In this document: positions 36,101-47,672 of the stretch, one piece after another | How the letters are laid out: each line of letters begins with the position of its first letter | How positions within the stretch are numbered: the stretch's first letter is position 1 | Origin: Pelobates cultripes | Taxonomy: Eukaryota > Chordata > Amphibia > Anura > Pelobatidae | DNA length: 64,000 nt | NCBI GenBank assembly: GCA_933207985.1 | Contig: OW240916.1 | Coordinates: 299,249,451-299,313,450 of the forward strand | Reading direction: 5' to 3' | Notes under the pieces: generated by a model | What the model saw: only the letters and a program-made list of their open reading frames with translations | Told to the model about the DNA's origin: nothing | The model's database searches: none | Made by a program: the position numbers and the translations under genes

Positions 36101-36894
36101 CAGGAAATACTGAGAGGTTCTAGAAACATTAGTAAACCACTTAAACGTTGGTGTAATTGGTGTGTCATGCCATCACCCTATGATGGAAGGGGTGTTCAAT
36201 GGCAGAGATGTTGTTTGTAGTAATTTATAAAAAATTTAAACCGGGGCTATTTCTGGTCATTTCTCATGATATATTGGTGCACAAAATATTTCTGCTATCT
36301 CTCTTTTAGATTGTAATAAACATATCTCCCTTAATCTTGCCATAATTTTGTAAGACAAAATGTATTGATTGTAGACTTACCATGACATACTATGATGTGG
36401 AATATTTTATGAAAGTATATTAGTATTCAGTGTTGTACAATACCCTAATCGTAATCAAAAATGTATCTTGTACACAGTCATCTAGTAGTTCCCAACTCTG
36501 TACTTAACTACAATTCGTATTATCTGCAACTCTCAATGCTAGTCAAATAGCAGAAAATGATGGAAATTACAATCCCATAGAATTGCACTAGAGAACCACC
36601 AATTGCTTTCCCTGATGTCTATTTTTGCTAGAATTTGGACCTAATTTATCCTTTAAATACTTTTTAAAAATTTTTTATTTCAAACAGTCTGACTGTGCTT
36701 GAACTGAAGCAGTGGAATATTTTACTTAAGTTGCAACTGTTTTTACTTTATTTATAGAGTGTCCTTCAGCTTTTCTTTAAAAATGTAACAACGAAACAGA
36801 TGTTTCCTCTTATCTCTATCCTACCTAAGGAATCCGTTTTTGAAGTTCCTCCCATGGGTTGAATAAGATTAACGTGGCGATAGAGTAACATTAG
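33172..36894. other. Unassigned AT-rich sequence
   Basis: Largest featureless block. Minor items: TA-rich tract 34177-34201, TCTG units 35029-35047, a 25-bp motif duplicated at 34826-34880 (GACAATTAGACAGATA), and weak CCCTAA-like units at 36004-36052. No gene recognised. Confidence 0.5.
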
Positions 36895-37135
36895 GATTTA
36901 GGAGAGGAAAATACTTGGAATGTGAAGTGGAGATCAATAAAGAGAATTAGCAATGGAACGCTGAATAAGGATGGGATGGGATTAAAAAAAAAGAATGAAC
37001 AGAGGAGAAGGAGCTTGGAGAAGGGAGAAGAGATGGAGAAAATGGTGTGGGAGAGATGGAATGAGGAAGGGCAGAATGAATTATGAGTGAAGGAAGAAGA
37101 TGCAGATGGAAGAAATGGAGGTGAAGATAGGATGA
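36895..37135. repeat. Purine-rich low-complexity tract
   Basis: G and A dominate the plus strand (gaggagaaggagcttggaga and similar). The minus-strand frame 36947-37240 is a composition artefact. Confidence 0.7.
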
Positions 37136-37639
37136 ATAGCTATACAATATTATTTTTACTTCTATCCTTATTTTCTTTGCGTACCCTACATTTCGCAACT
37201 TGTTTGATGTAAAGTGCCCCCTACCTAGTAGGGTGTTCATGAGGCCGCTGTTTATTTGATTTAGCCTTCAACATGTTTGAATTCAAACATGTATTTTTAT
37301 GTTCAGGCAAGCGTTAGGACTAGACATCTCACATATAATCTTCCTATCTTTTTTTACGAATTCCTAGCATGCAGTCCCTTTAATGCAAGTGGATAGCATA
37401 GCATTTAACAGGATGATATGTTAAAGCTTTTACAAGTATGTGATGACAAAATTAGATGGGCAGAAAAAAAAATGGTGAGAACCCAGTTATTTTAATAGCC
37501 TCCAGCAGAAACTTACAGACTAGTTTCCCACAGAAGGCAGCAGCCCAATGGAGCCAATAATTCTGTGAAAGACTTGGGAAAGTATTGAATGTACTGAAAA
37601 AGTCTCATATTATATTGTTTTCCAGCCCGCGTGAAATAC
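37136..37639. other. Unassigned sequence upstream of the L1-type element
   Basis: No gene. I could not find a target-site duplication matching the sequence that follows the A-tail at 39402. Confidence 0.4.
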
Positions 37640-37744
37640 AACCCCAAAATAATTAAAAATGGGATTGAGCCCTGCCAAAGGCTGTAATAGGCCGCCAGAA
37701 CCACAACCGGTGCCCGGAGACAGGATCTACCTGCACCTCACACG

Positions 37745-38751
37745 ATGGGGAAATGCTCCAAAAAACTCTGGGCCGATAGGAGCCCGGGAACCCGAGATAT
37801 CGGCACGATCCTGCAGCAGCCGACCAGGCCCGCACCAGCAAAGATGGTGCCGGCGCCGGCCTCCACCTCAGACACATCTGATGCAGAGAGCTATCCACCT
37901 TCCCAGAGGTACTTACTACCACCCACCAGCCCCCAAAAGAGGGAGATACTGCCCCCTTGACTAAAGCAGACATCAAAGCCCTTTTGCATGAGATAAGGGC
38001 CTTGTTCCAAGCAGATGTGGCTGGGGTGAGGGAAGAAGTGGCCACCCTCACTGACAGGATTATCAGATTGGAGGATGACATGGACAAGACAAAAGTGGCC
38101 CAAACAGCCACAGATACTGCCCTAGGCTCGCTGCAGAAGAGCCATGAGGACGTGCTCAACCGCTTTGCTAATATGGAGGAAGCAAGAAACGTGAGAATTA
38201 GGGGAGTCCCTGAGACCATAACTGCTGGAGAACTGCCACATTTTATCCGTAGACTCCTCGCTACACTGCTCCCCCCAAAGCAAGCGAAACAAGTTGTTAT
38301 GCACCACTGCTTCCGACTACCTAAGGCCCCCAGAGCCCCTTCAGAGTCATCACGAGACATTCTTGTACAGCTTGTCCGAGACTCAGACAGAGGCGCTATT
38401 CTGACAGCAACCAAAGATACCCCCAGCACTACCTTTGAGGGGCACCAACTGACATTATATAGGGACATATCCCGCCATACCATCACCTGGTGACGGTCAC
38501 TACGCCAACTCACCCAGCACCTCCAGGAAAGCAAAGTACCATGTAAATGGGCCATAAACAAGCTGACGGTAGAAAGAGGGGGCAAGACACACTCACTTAC
38601 TCACCTATTTGAATCCCACCGTTTCCTACGGGACCTGGGACTGCCCGCGAGCACCTTTCCATTGCCGCAACAACCCTCCTGGTCAGTAGACCACATTACT
38701 CCATTTGTCCCAAGAGAAGCCGCAGGGGGATCCCGCGACCCACCACCATGA
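37745..38751 (+). pseudogene. L1/Tx1-type ORF1 protein, nearly intact
   Basis: ORF1p is the RNA-binding chaperone of L1 retrotransposition particles. The start chosen is MGKCSKK at 37745, as in the second copy (MGKQK at 9734). A proline/serine-rich N-terminus runs to about 37940, where one frameshift moves the reading to the frame of GDTAPLTKADIKALL (about 37943). A coiled-coil-like stretch (EIRALFQADVAGVREEVATL, then DRIIRLEDDMDK) lies at about 37990-38095. The RRM-like core opens with EEARNVRIRGVPE (38176-38214) and includes the DILVQLVRDSDRGAIL block. One TGA (38491-38493), probably CGA to TGA by CpG decay, interrupts before the C-terminal domain (RSLRQLTQHLQESKVPCKWA, then TVERGGKTHSL). 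The frame then stays open to the stop at 38749-38751. Only two defects in about 335 codons suggest a fairly young copy. Confidence 0.8.
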
Positions 38752-39114
38752 AGAGGACTAATGCATCAGCTTGTCCATCTCACCACACGAGCTCCATACG
38801 AGCTCACTTTCTCTCTAGGTGTTAGCATGGACACTAAATATTGTTTGGTGGTTTTATGGTTTTCACATTTTTTTTTTAATCTATCCTTTTAAGATCTTAA
38901 TCTAAATTGGCTCTGTTAGTATTAGCTACACTAGTTCTGCAGAGTTGTATACCCCCCCCCCCATTTACCTACCCACCGTGCTTAATACGACCAGCAGCTC
39001 CCACCAACAGGCAGACGCTGCGTGACACAGGCTGACAGCAATCACTTTTCATATTAGTTCTGATTTTGATTTTAAAATTAGTACAATTCACTACCAATGA
39101 CGGCAGACTGAGGA

Positions 39115-39159
39115 CTTGAGGTACCTATGACCATGGCAGTATGTCATAGGTACCTCAAG
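39115..39159. repeat. Perfect 17-bp hairpin in the element's 3' UTR
   Basis: CTTGAGGTACCTATGAC at 39115-39131 and its exact complement at 39143-39159, with an 11-base loop. Confidence 0.9.
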
Positions 39160-39402
39160 CAGTCCCCCTCCACCCCTCCCCTATTAACCTAGAGGACCGT
39201 AGGTTTTAACACCCTTTGAATACGGCTGACTACCCTTTCTGTACTGTACAAGTGAGATTATCATTTATATTATAAAACGTGCTGTATAACTGATATGTTC
39301 TGTTACAATGCAATGACCAATGTTACACTGTTGATAACATGTCTTATGGCAAGTTGTGCACCTTACAAAGCACAACAAAAAGAAAGAATTAAAAAAAAAA
39401 AA

Positions 39403-39885
39403 TGAGATTAGTTGTAAAGCTTATTCGGCGATACTTTTTATAATAGTATGAAAAATGAGAAAACGTTGACTAAAAAAAAAATAAGAGTCCCAATAACTTA
39501 CTGTTCAATGAGCTGGACAAAATGTGGCTTGTTAGTGTAAAAAAAAAATCACTATGAGCATTAAAGTAAAGACATAAAATACAATAGAGCCAAAATCCGG
39601 GAAGACAGGTAAAATTTGGAATAAGGATTCACCAATCTCGTAAGTCACAAGACAAACCAAGCAAGTATGAAAAACAGACATTGTATAGTAGGAGGTAAAT
39701 TATTATTCAACAACCACAAAAGTATGTAGCATTGACTAGGGTCACAAACCCCAGTGGTTGGGTTCTGTGCATGTAAGTGGAGAACTTTTTCAATTAATTA
39801 GCAATTATTAGATTTTTAGATTTTTGTTTCGATTTGGTTGATTTTTCAGTAACCAGATGATACATAATACATAGTGTTTTTCATT
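39403..39885. other. Unassigned AT-rich sequence
   Basis: Several A-runs (39472-39482, 39540-39549). No gene. Confidence 0.4.
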
Positions 39886-39893
39886 GAATAGAG

Positions 39894-39991
39894 CAGGGGT
39901 AGGAAACCTTTGGCACTCCAGATGTTGTGGGCTACATCTCCCCTGATGGAGATAATATCTGCAACACCTGGAGTGTCTAAGGTTGCCGCTG
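39894..39991. mobile_element. 98-bp hAT MITE
   Basis: Begins CAGGGGTAGGAAACCTTTGG and reads inward from the right CAGCGGCAACCTTAGACACT; it includes CACTCCAGATGTTG / CAACACCTGGAGTG. Flanks GAATAGAG (39886-39893) and AAATAGAG (39992-39999) match at 7 of 8 positions. Same broad family as the MITE at 23381. Confidence 0.75.
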
Positions 39992-39999
39992 AAATAGAG

Positions 40000-41220
40000 C
40001 ATTGTAAAGAAGATGATTTTCTCTTAACTTTGTTTAGGCCAATAATAGGCAAGTTTAAAACATATTGAAATTAAGGATTATTTTGCTTTTGGCTATTTGA
40101 GCCAACACAATACCCAAAACACACCAACAGTCTAGGATTCAGACATTATCCAATTCTGTTGCTGTGGGCATACTGACAAAAGCTGGACTAGATTGGGATC
40201 CAATGCTCTAGAGTTACTGTTTCAAATCTTATTAACTAAACTCTGGATTCTAGTGAATTACCAAATAGCAAAATTAGCTGATTTGGAAAAATGGTCTTAC
40301 TCAGCTATAGTCAAAGCTTTAAAGAATACTCAAATTGTTTTTATTTTTTTAATTTATTTATTTTTACTCATTTTCTAATAACAAAGTACTTTAGGTCCCC
40401 CTCCCCCACCCTGTTTTTCAACTAACATTTTTTATAAAATAGTATAAAACTTAGCTGCAAAGCCAGCTCTGGGTCCTGTTCTTCTCCATCAATTCTACGC
40501 CTCTTCTTTGTAGCAACACTTCTTAGTCTTCCTTGTTGAGGTCAAATTAAATGCTCCACATAGATGAGGATTCATGGAGCTTTGGAGTATGCTCAGCAAG
40601 CACTGCAAATGCGCCAATCAGCTTCTTAACACAGGGAAACATTGCGTTCGGGGCTTTTCTATCTGAAGCGGTGACAGTCATCTGAATGCTCAATCTCACA
40701 CACCTCCTTATTGTATTCATGGAGGGAGGGAAGGAAGTGAGTGTTGTCTAACAAATGAGTGGACCGGGTGGGTGGACAAGGGGAAGACATAATATTCCTG
40801 GACATACACTGGTAGAAGGAGGGAGCATATCTTAGGCTGAGAAATATCCCTGTTGGAAGGTGGAAGGGAGAGATTACTCAATGGAAGAGGGCTGTCACTG
40901 GTGGAGGGAGGGAGTACTGAGGTACTTCAAAGGAGTGTCACCCATGATGCCTGCAAGTAGAGAACTAATTACAAGAACATAGCTACAGAGCTCACTACCA
41001 CGTCCTTTCCCTATACATTGATCTGTGGGAATTGGGGGGTGTGGTACTCAGTTTGAAGGGCAGGTCCTTGTTCACGATCCCCCATGACACTGCTGGTTGG
41101 TGAGAGTTTAGGTTATGGCAATCCTTAATCCCAGGCCTGCTTCCATAATTAACTCCTCACATGCTGCCAATGACTGAGGGGCATTTATGGAATCTACATC
41201 AATTCCACCCCATATTAAAA
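40000..41220. other. Unassigned, partly GC-richer sequence
   Basis: 40385-41140 is more balanced in composition (ggagggagggaaggaag runs, cctcccccaccc). No motif or exon could be read. Confidence 0.4.
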
Positions 41221-41608
41221 TACACTAAACAAAATTATAAATGCAACACTTTTGTTTTTGCCCTCATTTTTCATGAGCTCAACTCAAAGATCTAAGACTT
41301 TTTTCTATGTACACAAAAGGCCTATTTCTCTCAAATATTGTTCACAAATCTGTCTAAATCTGCGTTAGTGAGCACTTCTCCTTTGCCGAGATAATCCATC
41401 CACCTCATAGGTGTGGCATATCAAGATGATGATTAGACAGCATGATTATTGCACAGGTGTGTCTTAGGCTGGCCACAATAAAAGGCCCCTCTAAAATGTG
41501 CAGTTTTACTGTATTGAGGGGATCCCAGGGATCGTGCAGATCTGGGGGGTCCGAAAACCAGTCAGTATCTGAGGTGACCACAATTTGCCTCACGCAGTGC
41601 AACACATC
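41221..41608 (+). mobile_element. Tc1-like element, 5' end, longer copy
   Basis: TACACTAAACAAAATTATAA start, colinear with the fragment at 25502-25781, then about 110 bp further (CAGTTTTACTGTATTGAGGG, ACCAGTCAGTATCTGAGGTG, CTCACGCAGTGCAACACATC). It breaks before any transposase motif. Confidence 0.7.
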
Positions 41609-42239
41609 AAGCAGGTTTCTTGGGCAATGAAATCTGGTTTGGCTAAATCAGTTTGGTTTATTGGGATGAACTGATTCAGGCTAACTGAATTGTGCTGCCC
41701 ATCGACAAGTACAGAGTTTTGTGAAAAACCATGTTTGCGCATAATCACATGTGGTATGAGTAAGCCAACATACTACTTTCAACATTTGCTTACTTATACA
41801 GATGTGCCTTTGTTTCTTTGTGCAAGCTGTTTGATGTTAAACATAATGAAAAATGTACACTTTGTGTCACATGTAGTTTTCTTTCCTAACTCTGTGATGG
41901 TTTAACAAAATTGTGCTGCGATACAATCATATATTGCAATTTGTACTTTTTTTTTTTTAGCAATTGGGAACAAATCCTGGGCTGAAGTCAGTGATATATT
42001 TTACTAACAGCCAATATTGTTCCTTATTGTTAGAAATATCTAAGAAATATATTAAGCAAACAAAATAATAGAATTTGCTACAAAAGACCTTAAGACACCC
42101 AGGTCTGACAGTTTTAATGTGACATACAAGATCCAGCACACTCAACCATGCACTACACAGCAATTTCAAGTCTAACAGAGAGTAATAGTTTTATTTAAAA
42201 ACACAGCACCTAAGCAAAATAAAACTCTTCCATTTTGTT
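41609..42239. other. Unassigned AT-rich sequence
   Basis: A T-run lies at 41948-41959. No gene. Confidence 0.4.
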
Positions 42240-42700
42240 AGACTTGAACTCAACGTTTAGTGAATAAGCGAGTGCGCTGGATATTGTATGTTGTATAAAT
42301 TGGCCCCATTAGCACCCTATAATGTATGCATGTTCAAGTGAGTGCAGCCCTCTTGGATTCATTTATATATTTGGGAGTCCAGGCCAACTCCTTGATTTTG
42401 CAACCCTGACTGACACAGGTACATCATTCCAGGGCAGACATTATGCTGCTAGAGTAGGACCTGCCAAAGATGGGATACATTGACGTTGTGGCAGGCTTAT
42501 GCAATGGATGATCATATACTGTAACTAAACCCCCATAATTATTTTGCCAAGGTGAGCTGTTTTTAAATAAAACTATTCAATTTTGTTAGTGAATGAGTTA
42601 CTGCGCTGGATTTTGTATGTTGTATGAATTTGGCCCCAGCAGCACCCTTACAGGTATGCATGTTCAGGTGAGTGCAGCCCTCTTGGGTTCATTGACATTG
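42240..42700. repeat. 330-bp tandem repeat, about 1.4 units
   Basis: TGCGCTGGAT recurs at 42273 and 42602, and GTGAGTGCAGCCCTCTTGG at 42339 and 42669: a period of 329-330 bp. The unit's internal block GGGATACATTGACGTTGTGG is shared with 5260-5290, so units are both tandem and dispersed. Confidence 0.8.
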
Positions 42701-43267
42701 TTAATGTGGCATCACTTATTCATACACCCCATACACACAATGCAGTGTGATACGCTTAGTTGAAAACCTTGGCAATGTTAATTTCAAACATGGCTGGTGT
42801 GCGGAGTGTAATTGACTTTTGATGGTCCGCCATGAACGACTCAGTAGCTGGTTAGTGTGCTTGAAAATGCCTGAAGCAATGTAACAATCTGCCATGAAAT
42901 GCTCACCACATATAAATTGCAACAGCCTGCTGATATATCGCATTTTGATACATATGGATGTGTTGTGTATGAAATTATTGGACAAATAGACTCCATTCAG
43001 AAGTTTGTGTATATATATTTATGCTTGAAGACAGTAGACAAGACACCATCTGTGTCAAATATTCTGTTCTAGTAAGTTAGTGCCAGACAATAAACCATAA
43101 TTTGTGTCCTTGTCACTGACTGCTGGAATATAAACTATTATTTGTTTTCATTTTAAATCTGTGTGTGTTTGTACTATTCATACTCACCACAAAGGGTACC
43201 CGGGGTAAATGTGGCATGTTCTTAGTAAATATTAAAGATATGACAGCAAAAAAATTGAGGAATGTGT
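42701..43267. other. Unassigned sequence
   Basis: No gene recognised. Confidence 0.4.
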
Positions 43268-43382
43268 GATCTGTCCGTCTGTCTGTCTGTATATCTGTCT
43301 GTCTGTCTGTATGTCTGTCTGTCTGTATATCTGTTTATCTGTCTGTCTGTATATCTGTCTGTCTGTTTGTCTGTCTATTTGT
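43268..43382. repeat. (TCTG)n/(TATC) microsatellite
   Basis: Tetranucleotide array of imperfect CTGT and TATC units. Confidence 0.95.
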
Positions 43383-44936
43383 GGTCCGGGACAATAAACC
43401 GAGTAATAGTAGTGATGGTGGTACAAGTCGGTTCTTATAATAGTCGGTTGTGGTGTGCCAAAACTGACATTCGGGTAGGCCTGTAAAAAAAGAGGGCCCA
43501 TCAAATTGAATAGCTTGATAAAGGGAGTGGTGGGTGGGTGGTATCAAACCCAGTGATAGGGGCGGCCTGTGTGTTTATAGGCCTTGTAACTCCCCCCCAT
43601 AATTCCAGACATTGCTTCTCTATCTCCCTGACTCTCTGTCTCTCTGTATGTTGTTCTCTACTATTTACAAGTCAAACACGTGCTATGTCAGATTAAATGT
43701 CTACCCTACACTTCTGTTGTCATGGTAACAATATCCCAAAACTACTAAGACTCTTGTAGAAGAATTATGCAATTTGCCATTTTAAAGTAGACAGATTACT
43801 TGAATACATGCCAGAGCAATGCCCAGTAAACAGAAGTAAAACCATTCAAAACGGGTTGACTCCTTACAATGAGGGGGGCACCAGGGCATTCCTGGCACTA
43901 TAAGCACTACAGCAACAAGTGATTTTTGTACATAGAATGTCCCTCTAAATATAATACAGTGCAACATGTTTCAGTGGCTCATGTCCTGCTGCTGGAAAGG
44001 TTACTCGTGTCTCATGTTGTCACTTTAATAATCCCTTCAACTTTAATGTCACTTTCAAAATTATATTTAAATTTATTGGCTATAAAACTGATTAAATATA
44101 AAATGCTTCAGGTAACAATGCTGTTGAATATTTAAGAATGTATTGAATATTTCTCGTTAAGTCTAGAAATAACATTGAACAATAAATTCCAATAAAAAGA
44201 ACAATGTTAAAATAAACTTCTTAATGAAATATTTGATATAAACTTAAAAAACACACTGGACAATGCTGAAAAACGTAGGAATGGATATCAATAAGAAATG
44301 GCATAATATCAGCCAAATGTACGAATAAAACACTGTGAAAGTATAGATAGTGGATTAGTTAATGGAAACAAAGGAAAAAAGTTGGTTGGACAGTAAAACT
44401 TTTAAAAAATCATGGATCAAATAATCTTAAATATGTTACATATAAGAAAACAGTGTTCTAAATAAATAAAATTCGTCAATATGTAACATACAGAGTTATT
44501 CACTAAAGTGAGAATTCAAAGTGAATTTCACATTTAAACTGTCACTGCAAAGACCCCCGACTTGACATTGCCGCTGGTGCTTTGGTGGCCAGGTGGGTAG
44601 ATAAATTTGAGTTCTACTTATCTCAATCTGATCCTTGTGGGTGAAGCCATCTTTCACCGAGAGGACCTCTTTAGCTAAGCGCCAGGAGCCGACGTCACAT
44701 GCATGAGCGACAGCACAGCATTGAAATCTACTCCTCAGGATCCACTATAGATAAAGCCAATTCCCTGCAGCCGTCACTGGTGATGGCTGTCAGGGTTGAC
44801 ATTGTAACTCTGCCCAGTGTTTAAGAAAGTCAGGCAGAGGAAATATACAGAGACAAAATAGTGGTAGATGAGGTAGATTGTGTGTTGGGAGGTTGTATTT
44901 TCTTGTCCTGCATCCTCGCACAGTGCAGCATATATA
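43383..44936. other. Unassigned AT-rich sequence with one MITE half-site
   Basis: 44493-44535 (AGAGTTATTCACTAAAGTGA, then GAATTCAAAGTGAATTTC) matches the end of the palindromic element at 60478; no partner end was found. No gene. Confidence 0.45.
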
Positions 44937-45860
44937 TACACTGCCAGGCCAGAAAAAAATCGCCAGCTGGATTTCAATAAACAAATAGGTAAGTGCCTCC
45001 TATTGGATAGTTACTGCATGAGCGATTATCTTTCAGCTGGCAAAAAGTTATTTAACCACAACTGATAAGTAACTTCTCATTTCTTAAACAACCATGTCGA
45101 AAGACACATCACGTGGTTGTGGAAAAAAGATGTTAGTCTGTTTGAGAAGGGTCAAATCATTGGCATGCATCAAGCAGAGAAAACATCTAAAGAGATTGCA
45201 GAAACTACAAAATTTTGATTAAGAACTGTCAAATGCATTATAAAAAACTGGAAGGATAGTGGGAAACCACCAGTGATGGATGCATCAGCATAAGAAGAGA
45301 GGCAGATGAAGTGATGCCTAGTGCCTACTGTACAAGTCTGTGGGGGTAGTGCTATGATCTAGGGTTACAGCATTTGGTCAGGTCTAGGTTCAACAACATT
45401 ATGTGCCCAAACAATGAGGTCAGCTACTACCTGAATATACTGAATGACCAGTTTTTTCCATCAATGGATTTTTTCTTCCCTGATGGAACGGGCATATTCC
45501 AAGATGACAATGCCAGGATTCATCTGGCCCAAATTGTGAAAGAGTAGTTTAGGGAGCATGATACATCATTTTCATACATGGATTGGCCACCACAGAGTCC
45601 AGATCTTAACCCCATTGAAAATACCCCATTGAAAATCTTTGGGATGTGCTGGAGAAGGCTTTGCACAGTGGTCCAACTCTCCCATCGTCAATACAAGATC
45701 TTGGTGAAAAATGAATGCAACCCTGGACAGAAAGAAATCTTGGGACATTGCAGAAGCTTATCGAAACAATGCCACAGCGAATGTGGGCCATAATCAAAGC
45801 TAAAGGTGGACCAACAAAATATTACAGTGTGTGACCTTTTTTTGGTCAGGCACACGCATA
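44937..45860 (+). pseudogene. Tc1-like transposon with dead, internally deleted transposase
   Basis: Terminal regions TACACTGCCAGGCCAGAAAA and, read inward, GTGTGCCTGACCAAAAAAAG are imperfect inverted repeats. The coding relic has the N-terminal helix-turn-helix text (FEKGQIIGMHQAEKTSKEIAE in mixed frames, 45145-45210) and then a large deletion near 45300. Next come [11 protein letters not shown] (second catalytic Asp, about 45498), DWPPQSPDLNPIE (catalytic Glu block, 45581-45619) and the C-terminal MPQRMWAIIKAKGGPTKYYS (about 45766-45825). A 14-bp tandem duplication sits in the Glu motif. Non-functional; a DD34E-type Tc1 relative. Confidence 0.8.
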
Positions 45861-46588
45861 TTGCTGTTTCTTCAGGCAGGAGAGATGTTCTGAGTTTAAT
45901 ATTGTCTTCCCTTTATGAAAATGTTGTTATTATACTGGGGATAAAGAGTTCCGGGGTCCCTGCAAGTGGCTAGGAGCTCCGTCACATATGAATATTATTA
46001 CCTTTTTTGCAGTGAGGCGTGCTCTAATCCTTATTCTCTGCTAGTGTGATCAGTATTTCCAGCTGGATGCAGACCAGGAGGAGGCAACTGCAGAGAGCTG
46101 CACCCAGCCATAGGCTGCTGCCTACCCAGTGAAAAGCGCAGGGCCGTGCCAGGATATCTGTGGATTTCACACACCCCCGCCTGTGCAGCTGATAGGAGCT
46201 CAGTAGAGCCAGTGCTTGAATGGCTGCTACCTGGCATCCTTGTATTCATGAACGTGAAGGGGTTAAAGCACATTAATAAGTGTAGCCACTTACAAATTAA
46301 ATGCAATCCATTTTCAGATGTAATCCATTATCCTTAGCAACACACAATCAAAAAGCAAAGCTTTGTAGAGAGGTAACATATTTGATATATTTACTTTAAG
46401 TTGTAAAGAAAACAAACTCCTTTTACATATGAGTCACTGGTTCATATGGACTCATTTCATTAGTCACCAGCTTAGCATTGCAGTGAGTAAAATGAATTCT
46501 GGGGAAATATATGAGTAGAGTTACACAACTCTATCACAAATCTATTTCTAATAATGTATATGCATTAAAAGAACATATGTGTGTATGT
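45861..46588. other. Unassigned; GC-richer patch at 46030-46250
   Basis: 46030-46250 is GC-rich and free of recognised repeats (GCAGACCAGGAGGAGGCAAC, GGCTGCTGCCTACCCAGTG). Open frames occur on both strands but no domain is readable. It could be an old element or a non-coding exon. Confidence 0.3.
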
Positions 46589-46820
<232 letters not shown>

Positions 46821-47309
46821 TTTTGTTATTATATCAAGTTGCAGGACACATCATAAAAACTGCACTATTTGTAATTTATGAATCAATGCTTCATTGTTAT
46901 GTTTCTATAGCGACACGTGCCTGAAAAGGTTTTTGAAAACCTTCCCTGTCTTACTAGTTGCTCAATCAGAAAAACAAAATCTACTATCCCTAAATATTTA
47001 ATAGTGAGTTGCCTAGGAATGGAATGATTAAACGGCCTCAGGTCTCAACTGCTGATAGAAGGTAACTGCACTGTGTTGGAATATGTTTTTTTTTTTATAT
47101 TAGAGCAGTAAATGCTATATTTCACAACAACATCAAAAGGATTCAGCTGAAGAAGCACTTCTAATAATAATGAGCACTGGAATGAATAATGCAAAGGGAA
47201 TGCACAAACAATGTAGTATTTCATTTTGCTATACAAATAGTTAGCTTTTCCAATAAATTTCCATCTTATAGCAAAATTATACAGCCTAATGTTTATCCTT
47301 TGTGCCTTC

Positions 47310-47672
47310 ATTCGATTCATTACGAGCTGCAATTTGTCCGAATATGGACCAGTAGGGGATTGGGCGAATTCCCAAACGCCGAGCCAAAATGTAGCCGAAT
47401 CACTAACCAATCACAACACATAATAGCATTAGCATGTTCGTTTTATTCTGTGATTCTGAATTCCACCCAGTGGCACCTAAGGAGTACAGAACAGCACACC
47501 GATCGGCCCCTTTTCGTGCTTTTTAGTAGTCTGGTTGGTTTTTGCAAATCTTTCTTCAGTATTGAAATTCGGCCGAGCTAAACCATAATATGGCCATCCC
47601 AATTTTTGGCCAAAGTGAATTGCAGAAGTGATTTGGGCCGAAATGAACTTTTCTACCATGCACAAGTCTCGT
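47310..47672. mobile_element. hAT-like non-autonomous element, right end
   Basis: GAGCTGCAATTTGTCCGAAT, then AAATTCGGCCGAGC, ending CTACCATGCACAAGTCTCG. The inward-read right end, AGACTTGTGCATGG, matches that of the element at 59102. The left terminus is unclear. Confidence 0.5.

Larger units (their letters stand above)
37640..39402 (+). mobile_element. L1/Tx1-type element with ORF1 and 3' UTR but no ORF2
   Basis: A GC-rich 5' leader (from about 37625) is followed by ORF1 (37745-38751), then about 640 bp of non-coding sequence with a C-run (38951-38962) and a 17-bp hairpin (39115-39159). It ends in AAAGAATTAAAAAAAAAAAA at 39383-39402. No endonuclease or RT motif can be read between the ORF1 stop and the A-tail in any frame. 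It is therefore either an ORF2-deleted derivative or a non-autonomous ORF1-only lineage comparable in layout to mammalian HAL1. Confidence 0.7.

Noticed and set aside
37653..38585. 310-residue open frame on the minus strand
   Set aside because: It lies antisense to the L1-type ORF1, whose family motifs are readable on the plus strand. The antisense translation shows no domain and its openness follows from codon composition.
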